The position numbers and the translations under genes are program-made. The notes under the pieces were generated by a model, which was given only the letters and a program-made list of their open reading frames with translations, was not told the origin of the DNA and did no database searches. This document shows, piece by piece, positions 1 to 7,064 of a stretch of DNA of 21,048 nt; the first letter of the stretch is position 1; every line of letters starts with the position of its first letter. The stretch is from JAEYZS01 sp964469265 (GTDB lineage Bacteria; Bdellovibrionota; Bdellovibrionia; Bdellovibrionales; JAEYZS01), in contig CAYXYF010000029.1 of assembly GCA_964469265.1 (NCBI GenBank), forward strand, positions 1-21,048, read 5' to 3'.

Positions 1-607
1 TAAAAACAAAAATCCCTGCGTTCCATAAAAACTTTTTTGATTGGATAAATTCTTGAGCAGTATTTTGATTTGGCTTTTCTCTAAACCTAATTACGTTTGC
101 AATAGAGCTATTGGTTTCAAGCTGATCGGTTGTTTTTTCAATTTCTATGTATCCATACCCTGTGGCAGCATGCGTGGGAACAATACCCAATGTAACTACG
201 CTTCCAGCTTGTGCGGCCTCTGTGGCTTTCTTAATACAATTTAAAAATAAATCTGTTTTTTCAATAAAATGATCTGACGGAAAAATTCCTACGATCTCAT
301 CTGATTTATTTTGCATTTCAAAAATTTTGCAAAGAAGAGCAATTGCTGGGGCAGTGTTTTTTCCAAAGGGTTCATAGATGATGTTTGAGAGTTTTGAGTT
401 CGTTTCGTTAAAAGTTTTTTCCGTTAAAGCTTTAAGAGCAGTTGTGGTGATGCACCAAGGATCACCTAACGCTTTTAGCCGTAAGGTCGATTTTGTTAAA
501 AGGCTTTCATCCCAAAACTTGCAAAATTGTTTTGGCATGTTTGATCTAGACATCGGCCACAATCTTGTTCCGCTACCACCTGATAAAATCACTGGAATTA
601 AAGACAT
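1..607 (-). CDS. manC: Mannose-1-phosphate guanylyltransferase, 3' end beyond window
   Basis: This gene makes GDP-mannose from mannose-1-phosphate and GTP, a cytoplasmic step feeding surface polysaccharide or LPS synthesis. About 202 codons are visible without a stop, and the rest lies left of position 1. The N-terminal nucleotide-binding signature SGGSGTRLWPMSR is at residues 9-21. EPFGKNTAPAI at 79-89, FPSDHF at 109-114, GYGYIE near 150-155, FREKP near 175-179 and WNAGIF near 195-200 follow in the order expected of the GMP/ManC-CpsB family. The ATG at 607 is preceded by AGAGAGG six bases upstream, which fixes the start. Whether a C-terminal phosphomannose isomerase domain follows cannot be seen. 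The gene diverges from the small gene at 792 and no convincing promoter was found. The family call is strong. The exact sugar could be another NDP-hexose, but the motif set fits mannose. Confidence 0.93.
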   Translation of the reverse strand, partial: MSLIPVILSGGSGTRLWPMSRSNMPKQFCKFWDESLLTKSTLRLKALGDPWCITTTALKALTEKTFNETNSKLSNIIYEPFGKNTAPAIALLCKIFEMQNKSDEIVGIFPSDHFIEKTDLFLNCIKKATEAAQAGSVVTLGIVPTHAATGYGYIEIEKTTDQLETNSSIANVIRFREKPNQNTAQEFIQSKKFLWNAGIFVF

Positions 608-752
608 CGCTACCTCTCTTAATGGACTAAATTAGCAGAGTTTAAATCTGAATCCAATTGCGCATTCCCCGCTGGTGGCATTGCATTAACTGATTTAATG
701 AGTGGTTGGTAAGGCATTTCGTCCGAGAGTAAAACCAATTATCCAGCAATCG

Positions 753-765
753 TCCGAATATCGGA
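753..765. promoter_or_regulatory. Short inverted repeat, possible operator
   Basis: TCCGA-ATA-TCGGA is a perfect 5-base inverted repeat lying about 27 bases before the TTG start of the helix-turn-helix gene at 792. Another TCCGA lies at 722-726. A second, weaker repeat (CATTAA-CTGAT-TTAATG, 684-700) sits in the same 184-base divergent spacer. A small HTH protein that controls its own promoter would bind such a site, but this is inference from position only. Confidence 0.3.
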
Positions 766-791
766 TAACTTCGTGAAATTACAAAAAGACA

Positions 792-1097
792 TTGAAAAAA
801 CCAAAAAGATCCTTAAAAAGATCAAAGACAGGCAGCCTGCAGCCCCATAAGTTTTTAGATGAAAAAATTTTGACCAAAGAGCGAATTCACGAGGTCCTCG
901 TGGACGCACTAATTGAAGGAGACCTCGACACGCTTAAGGATCTTATTGTGACGCAGATTATGATTTCAAATAAAAGCGAACTCACTAGAAAATCCAAGCT
1001 GGGACGGCAAACCCTTTATGATCTTATGAACGAAGAGCGTGAATTTAATCCCACTGTTAAGACGCTCAGCCAACTGCTTAAAGCCCTCGCAGCATGA
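792..1097 (+). CDS. Small helix-turn-helix protein, antidote (HigA-like) family resemblance
   Basis: The protein has 101 residues. The first 20 are very basic (KKPKRSLKRSK). Residues about 45-101 look like a Cro/C1-type or addiction-module-antidote helix-turn-helix: SELTRKSKLGRQTLYDLMN followed by PTVKTLSQLLKAL, the pattern of 'respond, recognise, then conserved final helix'. The start is a TTG at 792. An in-frame TGA at 774-776 rules out any earlier start, and no ATG or GTG fits the first part of the frame. There is no clear ribosome-binding site, so the start is uncertain. No toxin-like gene adjoins it: the left neighbour is manC on the other strand and the right neighbour is a sugar kinase. 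It could be a solitary transcription regulator or the remnant of a toxin-antitoxin pair. The fold is likely, the role is not established. Confidence 0.6.
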   Translation: MKKPKRSLKRSKTGSLQPHKFLDEKILTKERIHEVLVDALIEGDLDTLKDLIVTQIMISNKSELTRKSKLGRQTLYDLMNEEREFNPTVKTLSQLLKALAA

Positions 1098-1139
1098 CAC
1101 GGGTATTTGTTTAGATCCTCTTGCGAAGTCATTGCTTTC

Positions 1140-1168
1140 TTGAAAATAGAAACTTTCTAGTATTTGAT
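1140..1168 (+). promoter_or_regulatory. Sigma-70-like promoter for the ROK kinase, leaderless mRNA predicted
   Basis: TTGAAA (1140-1145), a 17-base spacer and TTTGAT (1163-1168) match the -35 (5/6) and -10 (4/6) boxes. The ATG at 1175 is only six bases beyond the -10 box, so transcription should start at or next to the A of the start codon. This agrees with the lack of a Shine-Dalgarno sequence there. Confidence 0.45.
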
Positions 1169-1174
1169 GTTTTT

Positions 1175-2023
1175 ATGAAGACGCCGTCTGCACCGCTTCT
1201 TATTGGATACGACATTGGTGGAACCAAAATTGAGATCGTTTTGGTTTCAGGTGAGGCGGTTCTCTTTAAGAAAAGACTTCCAACGGAACGAGACCGTGGC
1301 TATGCACATATCTTACGCGTTTTGGTGGCGCTTTTTGAGGATTGCCTTCGAGGTCAGAACCTTAAACCCACAGACATTTCATCTATCGGACTTGGACTTC
1401 CTGGCAGCGTCGACCCACAAAGTCAAAAGATGCTTAAGGGTAATACTCAAGTTTTAGCTGGCAAAGATGTAAAAGGTGATCTTTTAAAAGCTTTAAATAT
1501 TAGCATTCCTGTTTTCACAGAAAACGATGCCAATTGTTTTGCTTTGGCTGAGACCATTTTAGGAGTGGGAAAGCATATATCTAATCCCAACATTGTGGGT
1601 GTTATCTTAGGCACTGGTGTTGGCGGCGGCATTATTATCAATGGCAAAATCTATTCTGGTAAGCGTGGCTCTGGAGGAGAAATCGGGCACATTCCACTTA
1701 TCGGTAAAGACCAAAAACCTTGCTGGTGTGGACAAAAAGACTGTGCCGAGCTTTACCTCTCAGGCTCAGGACTAAAAGAGTCAGGCATTGCCTGTTACAA
1801 ACAAGATCTTGCCCACTTTATTGCAAGGCTCATCAATATCTTTGATCCTCACGTTGTTGTTTTAGGCGGAGGTGTCAGCCTTGAAGATAAAATCTATGAA
1901 GGACTTGAGGCATTAGTTGCATCTCACTTGTTTTATGCTCCCAATCCACCACCGATTTTAAAGCATAAAATCTCTGATTCCGCAGGAGGAATCGGCGCAG
2001 CTCTTTTAGGACAAATCCGATAA
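1175..2023 (+). CDS. ROK-family sugar kinase (glucokinase/fructokinase/NagK type)
   Basis: This is a cytoplasmic kinase of 282 residues that phosphorylates a hexose or amino sugar with ATP. The N-terminal phosphate-binding motif DIGGTK is at residues 13-18, and ENDAN at 116-120 holds the catalytic Asp118. GTGVGGG is at 146-152. GEIGH (168-172) with C183, C185 and C190 forms the zinc site typical of ROK proteins. A second glycine motif, VVVLGGGVS, is at about 227-235. There is no N-terminal DNA-binding domain, so it is an enzyme rather than a ROK repressor. I chose the ATG at 1175 rather than the in-frame ATG at 1121, because homology-like sequence begins just after it and a promoter fits it. 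The stretch between the zinc site and VVVLGGG is shorter than in most ROK kinases. The substrate cannot be read from sequence. GlcNAc from peptidoglycan recycling, glucose or fructose are all possible. Confidence 0.85.
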   Translation: MKTPSAPLLIGYDIGGTKIEIVLVSGEAVLFKKRLPTERDRGYAHILRVLVALFEDCLRGQNLKPTDISSIGLGLPGSVDPQSQKMLKGNTQVLAGKDVKGDLLKALNISIPVFTENDANCFALAETILGVGKHISNPNIVGVILGTGVGGGIIINGKIYSGKRGSGGEIGHIPLIGKDQKPCWCGQKDCAELYLSGSGLKESGIACYKQDLAHFIARLINIFDPHVVVLGGGVSLEDKIYEGLEALVASHLFYAPNPPPILKHKISDSAGGIGAALLGQIR

Positions 2024-2116
2024 TCGGGGTTGCTTAGTGACTCGCTGTATAACGAGCAATCAGCTTTAATGATGCGTGGCGGTTTTGTGAGAGGGATTTT
2101 GTATCGTCATGGATTT

Positions 2117-2122
2117 TATAAT
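2117..2122 (+). promoter_or_regulatory. Consensus -10 box upstream of the LtaS-like gene
   Basis: A perfect TATAAT lies 14 bases before the ATG at 2137 in the 113-base gap after the ROK kinase gene. I see no good -35 box at the usual distance, so this is a weak call. If used, the 5' leader would be about eight bases long. Confidence 0.35.
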
Positions 2123-2136
2123 AGTCTCTAAATCCT

Positions 2137-4263
2137 ATGTTTAATTTTCATCAAAGAATGTATTTTCTGTTTAAGTTATTTTTATTCCACTTTCTATTCT
2201 TCTTTGTTTTAAGAGTAGGCTTTTATTTTGCGTTTAAAGATACGGCCACATCGTTTTCAACAAACGACATTTTGCAAGCGCTCTATCTTGGAGCAAAGTT
2301 TGATATCAGGCTTGCCTTTGTAATGATCATTCCAGCTTGGTTTTTAGGGTATCTACCCTTTTTAAATCCTATTAAAGAAGGTAAAGGCTTTTGGATTTAC
2401 TTTTACACCTTCACTTTTATTTTATTATCGGCACTCTACCTTGCAGATATCGGGCACTATGGTTACCTCAATTCCAGAATCAACGGCTCTGTCATGCAAT
2501 ATCTTGCAAACCCGCAAATATCTCTTCAAATGGTTTGGGAAACTTATCCCATTGTTTGGACAACGGTTGGGCTTTTAATTGCGGCGCTCGTTATAAAGTA
2601 CGTTCTACAAATATTTGTATTCTTTGATTTTGAATTTAGAAATATCTCTCGCACCAATCAGTTTGCACAATACATCTTATTCTTTTTAATCTTTGCAGCT
2701 GGCATTTACGGAAAAGCTTCCACGTTTCCTCTGAGATGGAGCGAGGCCTTCTTTAGTCAAAATACATTCGTGTCAGCTGTTGCGCTAAACCCAGTTATCT
2801 ACCTTGCTGAGACCTATAAGTTCTCTGCACCAAACTATGACGAAGAAGAAGTACGCAAGCATTACCCTTTAATGGCAAACTTTTTAGGAGTTCCGCCGAG
2901 TGAGCAAAATGCTGAGACTCTAAATTTTAAAAGAACGATCACATCCAATAACAAACCAGACTTTAAACCCAACATTCTTGTGATCGTAATGGAAAGCCTT
3001 GCTTCAGCAAAAACGGATCTAACAAATAATCCTATAGAAACAACCCCTGCGCTTAAAAAGCTTGCCGATGAGAGTTACTTTTTTGATGAGTTCTATGTTC
3101 CGACTGAAGGAACAGCTCGAAGCATGTTTACGCTTGTTTCCAGTGTCGCGGATGTAACTGGTTATAAGACAGCTTCAAGAAACCCGATGATCATCGATCA
3201 AAATCTTGTGATGAGATATTTTGATGGATATGAAAGGTATTACTTTCTTGGAGGCAACGCAAACTGGGGACAAATCAGAGGAGTTTTTACAAATAACGTA
3301 GATGGAATCAATGTCATCGAGGAAGGACACTATGACGCTCCTATCACCGATGTTTGGGGTCTGTCTGATCTTGATTTGTTTAAAGAGGCATTTAAAAAGT
3401 TAAACGCACAGCCGCAAGATAAACCATTTTTTGCAGTTGTTCAGAGCGCAAGCTTTCATAGGCCTTACACAATTCCTGAAAACCACGATGACTTTGAAAC
3501 AAAAGATCACCCTCTAGATGAACTTAAAAAAGCTGGTTTTATTTCAAAGGAAGAGTGGAACTCACTTCGTTTTTCTGATTACAGCTTAGGGCGATTTATT
3601 GAGATGATCAAAAACTCGCCTCTTTATGAGAACACTCTGATTGTCGTTACAGGTGATCACGGTTTACCAGATGAAAATGCCGATCATGTTTCTCTTCCGC
3701 GCAGAAAAGTTGAAATTGAAAAGTTTCATGTTCCTTTAATTTTACACAATCCGAAACTTTTCCCAGAGCCCAAAAAGGATTCAAGAATTGTTTCAGAAAC
3801 TGACGTGATGGTCACCCTCGCAAACCTTTCAGGAGTTGATATTGAGCACTCCGCACTAGGAAGAGATTTATTTGATCCGAAGTTTGATAATACAAGATTG
3901 GCATTTACTTACTTTCATTACGTGCAACCCACTCAGCTTGGTGTTTATTACGATGATTTTTATTACTCCGTTAAAGGTACCCAAGAAGAACTTTATAGCC
4001 TTGATCCCGAGGCCGAATTTAAAGATGTTTCAAGCGAGCACCCAGGAGTGGCTCAGTATCTAAAGACCATGGCCCATGCTTATTTTGAAACAGCAAAGTA
4101 TATGCTCTATCACAACAAGAAGCCTCAACTCCGTCTTGCAACAGCAACGGAAGCAGCACCTGAACGTGCGTCAGAAACAGTTGAAGCAACGATTGTTGAT
4201 GAGAAAAAAGAAGATCCAAAAATGACTTCAGAGAATCAATCTGCTGAAACTAAGGTGAAATAA
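2137..4263 (+). CDS. LtaS/MdoB-type membrane phosphoglycerol transferase (sulfatase fold)
   Basis: This is a 708-residue membrane enzyme. Residues 1 to about 195 hold roughly five hydrophobic segments (about 10-32, 58-76, 86-104, 138-163, 178-190). An extracytoplasmic alkaline-phosphatase-like domain runs from about 277 to 580. Key residues line up with the lipoteichoic acid synthase / OpgB group: E286 in VIVMES, the nucleophile T326 in TEGTARSMF, W377 in GGNANWGQ, H441 in SFHRPY, and D507-H508 in VVTGDHG. Such enzymes move phosphoglycerol from phosphatidylglycerol to a periplasmic glycan or lipid. In a diderm the acceptor may be a periplasmic glucan or another envelope glycan. The last 45 or so residues are a charged Ala/Glu/Lys-rich tail, probably disordered. 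The start could also be the ATG at 2158, and neither has a strong ribosome-binding site. The 3' end overlaps the convergent lipoprotein gene by 14 bases. Confidence 0.85.
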   Translation: MFNFHQRMYFLFKLFLFHFLFFFVLRVGFYFAFKDTATSFSTNDILQALYLGAKFDIRLAFVMIIPAWFLGYLPFLNPIKEGKGFWIYFYTFTFILLSALYLADIGHYGYLNSRINGSVMQYLANPQISLQMVWETYPIVWTTVGLLIAALVIKYVLQIFVFFDFEFRNISRTNQFAQYILFFLIFAAGIYGKASTFPLRWSEAFFSQNTFVSAVALNPVIYLAETYKFSAPNYDEEEVRKHYPLMANFLGVPPSEQNAETLNFKRTITSNNKPDFKPNILVIVMESLASAKTDLTNNPIETTPALKKLADESYFFDEFYVPTEGTARSMFTLVSSVADVTGYKTASRNPMIIDQNLVMRYFDGYERYYFLGGNANWGQIRGVFTNNVDGINVIEEGHYDAPITDVWGLSDLDLFKEAFKKLNAQPQDKPFFAVVQSASFHRPYTIPENHDDFETKDHPLDELKKAGFISKEEWNSLRFSDYSLGRFIEMIKNSPLYENTLIVVTGDHGLPDENADHVSLPRRKVEIEKFHVPLILHNPKLFPEPKKDSRIVSETDVMVTLANLSGVDIEHSALGRDLFDPKFDNTRLAFTYFHYVQPTQLGVYYDDFYYSVKGTQEELYSLDPEAEFKDVSSEHPGVAQYLKTMAHAYFETAKYMLYHNKKPQLRLATATEAAPERASETVEATIVDEKKEDPKMTSENQSAETKVK

Positions 4264-4693
4264 CAAATTCAAAAACTCCTACTGCGCTAATGTCATCTGT
4301 ATGGGTGACATAGGCTGTATAGCTTCCGATATAGCTTGATGTGAGCTTTGCTCGCCAGATTCCGTTTGCAAGATAGGTCCATCCCGTATCAGTTCCCACC
4401 TTTTCTTTGCGATAGCATTCTTGATTATCGTTAGAAAGGCATACCTCAGGCCGAGTGCCCGCACGCTCAATACAAAGGTATATATCGCTATTCATTTTAA
4501 AACTATAAGTTGGGAGTAAACAATTTGAATTAGCGGATGCGTGAATCATTGGAGGATCAGTGATGAATGGATCTGTTAAAGAACCACCACTAAATAGTCC
4601 GTCACCAGCAGAACAGTTTTGAAATAACAACATTAACAAGGTTAAAGAAAATAACGTAATTAAAATAGAATTTCTATGTTTTACGTTAACCAT
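4250..4693 (-). CDS. Small predicted lipoprotein, function unknown
   Basis: The protein has 147 residues. A basic N-terminus (KHR) is followed by a hydrophobic stretch, residues 9-24, and then FQNC with Cys27 as the likely lipidated residue. The lipobox is atypical (Gln and Asn at -2 and -1), so signal-peptidase II processing is inferred. The mature part has four more cysteines (C58, C74, C85, C93), an even number that would suit disulfides in the periplasm. The C-terminal half (GTDTGWTYLANGIWRAKL, then SYTAYVTH) is beta-rich. AAGGGGATC just before the ATG supports the start. I do not recognise a named family. The gene converges on the LtaS-like gene and their ends overlap by 14 bases. Confidence 0.72.
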   Translation of the reverse strand: MVNVKHRNSILITLFSLTLLMLLFQNCSAGDGLFSGGSLTDPFITDPPMIHASANSNCLLPTYSFKMNSDIYLCIERAGTRPEVCLSNDNQECYRKEKVGTDTGWTYLANGIWRAKLTSSYIGSYTAYVTHTDDISAVGVFEFVISP

Positions 4694-4850
4694 AAGATCC
4701 CCTTAAAAACCAAGTGTCATCAAATGCTTATCGGTTAGTTGGACTTCAAACTAGAGCCATATTGATACACTTTAAGTCCTTGAAATTATTGTTGTATTTT
4801 TATGCATTTATAAGGTTTAATGGCCCCATGAACGGAGATCGCATAATTTA

Positions 4851-7064
4851 ATGAAAGTACGCACGCAAGTTGGAACAGTCAAAAGACATCCAGATGGATT
4901 TGGATTTTTCATTCCCGATAATCCTGATGTACCAGACGTCTATATTCCCAAAAATAACATGAACGGCGTGATGACCAACGACAAAGTCGAAGTTGAGGTC
5001 TACCCTGAGCCGGGCGGCAAAAGATTTCGTGGTGAAGTTACTAAAATTATCGAGCGTGCCTTTAAAGATATCATCGGAAAATACAACGATTTTAACGATC
5101 AATTTGGAATCATCTTAGATACTAACAACAATTGGGGAGCAAACCTTTCAATCCCTAAAAAGTATACCATGAACGCCAAAGCCGATGATCTTGTCGTGGT
5201 TTCAATTACAAGCTACCCCTCTGATAAAGACCCTTTCTTAGGGAAAGTAACCGAGGTCTTAGGTGAGGCCAACGATCCACTCTACGATACAAAAAAAGTT
5301 ATTATTAACAACAAGATTCCCCACATCTTCTCAGGCGCTGTTGAAAAAGAATCTTTAGCGTTTCCACATGAGGTTCTTACTGAGGATTTTAAAAATCGAA
5401 AAGATATTTCTGATCTTCCTCTTATAACAATTGATGGAAAAACCGCAAAAGATTTTGATGATGCCATCTTTGTTGAACAAACCGAAGGGGGCTTCCATCT
5501 TATTGTCGCAATCGCAGACGTCAGCCATTACGTTCGGATCGGATCAGCCATCGACACGGAAGCTTATGAGCGCGGAACCAGCACATACTTTCCGAACTTT
5601 GTTGTGCCCATGCTGCCTGAAGTTTTATCCAACGAGCTTTGTTCATTAAAACCAAATGTTCACAGATTATGTCTCGTTGCAGATATGCATTTTGATTTCC
5701 AAGGGAATGCTATTAAGTCAGACTTTTATGAAGCCATCATGAAAAGCCATGCGCGGGTCACTTATGGTGAGGCTCAAGAGATCATCGATGGCGATTGTCC
5801 AAAAGATTTTTTGCATGTTAAAGAGATGATTCTTAAAGCCGCAGACCTTGCAAATCTTCTGATGGCAAAACGGTTTAAAGGGGGTTCGCTTGATCTTGAA
5901 ATCCCTGAGACCGAACTGATCATTGATGCTTCTGGAAACCCTGTTGATATTATTCGTGCTGAGAGAATTTTTGCCCATCGCTTGATTGAAGAAATGATGC
6001 TTGCAGCAAACGTCGAGGTGGCGCGCTTTATTAACCGAAACGACAAACAAGTTCTTTTTAGAATTCACGAACCACCAAAACTTGAAAAGATTGAAGCCCT
6101 AAACACCCACATCCATAACTTCGGAAGCCGTCAAAAACTTTCAACCAAGAATTTGCAAAAAACTCTATCAAAAGTTTTACAAGAATTTGCTGGCCAACCT
6201 GAAGAAGTGATTTTAAATATTCTTATCTTAAGATCCATGAATCAGGCCAAGTACTCCAGCGATAACGTGGGCCACTTTGGATTAGGTTTTGAAGATTACT
6301 GTCACTTCACATCACCTATCCGTCGTTATCCCGATCTTATTGTTCACCGAGTGGTTAAAAATATTTTGAAAATAAAAGGTTATGAAATTCCTGCAGAGGC
6401 CACTCTTGAAACTGCTGGGACTATGTTAAGTGCTTGCGAGCAACGTTCCGTCAAAGCTGAAAGACAACTTCAGTCCATCAAAAAAGCTCGTTTTATGCAG
6501 CAATATGTAGGTGAAGAGTTTGAAGGGATCATTAGCTCTGTTGCAAAGTTTGGAATTTTTGTTCTTTTAAGGCAGTTTGATGTCGATGGTCTTATTAAAA
6601 TAGAAGACTTAGGTGATGATCACTTTTTATTTATCGAAGAACAAATGGTTCTCAAAGGCAAAAGAACTGGTAAATCATATGGCCTTGGTGAGCCTGTCAC
6701 AATTCAAGTTCTTTCCTGTGATGCAGAACTTGGTCAAATCAATTTTGGACTCATTGAAAACGGCGACCTCGTAACGAGTGACCGAGATAATAAAGATCGC
6801 AGAAAGCGTCGCGGTAAAACAAAAATCAACAACTTAGAGAAGCAGCCCGCTAAGGATGACAAAAAAGTTGGCGAAAGTCTCCACATTACGAGTAAGATGG
6901 AGAGGATTTTAAAACAATTAGACGAAGGAGCACACCGTGGGAATCATCCGAAAAGGTTCTCAGATAGGAAGGACGATCAAAAGCGCAGCAAGGGTGAGAA
7001 CGATCGTCGGGATTCTGGCAAAGCACGGGTTTCAAAACGTTCTAGAAAAGGCAAAGCTCGGTAG
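4851..7064 (+). CDS. rnr: Ribonuclease R (3'-5' exoribonuclease)
   Basis: This RNase II/R-family enzyme degrades RNA processively from the 3' end and can unwind structure. Domains in order are a cold-shock/OB domain from residue 1 (GTVKRHPDGFGFFIP), a second CSD at about 75-140, the RNB catalytic domain at about 185-510, an S1 domain at about 555-635 and a Lys/Arg-rich tail to 737. The metal-binding cluster is D195, D201, D203 and D204 (TIDGKTAKDFDDA), and the RNB signature FTSPIRRYPDL is at 487-496. The N-terminal helix-turn-helix segment of E. coli RNase R is absent. An in-frame TAA at 4818-4820, with no start codon between it and 4851, confirms that. No Shine-Dalgarno sits at normal distance. 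A seven-codon frame (ATG 4828) ends at TAATG, sharing the A of the rnr ATG. The last 42 codons overlap the start of the next gene in another frame. Confidence 0.95.
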   Translation: MKVRTQVGTVKRHPDGFGFFIPDNPDVPDVYIPKNNMNGVMTNDKVEVEVYPEPGGKRFRGEVTKIIERAFKDIIGKYNDFNDQFGIILDTNNNWGANLSIPKKYTMNAKADDLVVVSITSYPSDKDPFLGKVTEVLGEANDPLYDTKKVIINNKIPHIFSGAVEKESLAFPHEVLTEDFKNRKDISDLPLITIDGKTAKDFDDAIFVEQTEGGFHLIVAIADVSHYVRIGSAIDTEAYERGTSTYFPNFVVPMLPEVLSNELCSLKPNVHRLCLVADMHFDFQGNAIKSDFYEAIMKSHARVTYGEAQEIIDGDCPKDFLHVKEMILKAADLANLLMAKRFKGGSLDLEIPETELIIDASGNPVDIIRAERIFAHRLIEEMMLAANVEVARFINRNDKQVLFRIHEPPKLEKIEALNTHIHNFGSRQKLSTKNLQKTLSKVLQEFAGQPEEVILNILILRSMNQAKYSSDNVGHFGLGFEDYCHFTSPIRRYPDLIVHRVVKNILKIKGYEIPAEATLETAGTMLSACEQRSVKAERQLQSIKKARFMQQYVGEEFEGIISSVAKFGIFVLLRQFDVDGLIKIEDLGDDHFLFIEEQMVLKGKRTGKSYGLGEPVTIQVLSCDAELGQINFGLIENGDLVTSDRDNKDRRKRRGKTKINNLEKQPAKDDKKVGESLHITSKMERILKQLDEGAHRGNHPKRFSDRKDDQKRSKGENDRRDSGKARVSKRSRKGKAR

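Noticed and set aside
41..635. Plus-strand frames of 67 and 85 codons at the left end
   Set aside because: They are shadows of the manC gene, which reads continuously on the minus strand with all family motifs.
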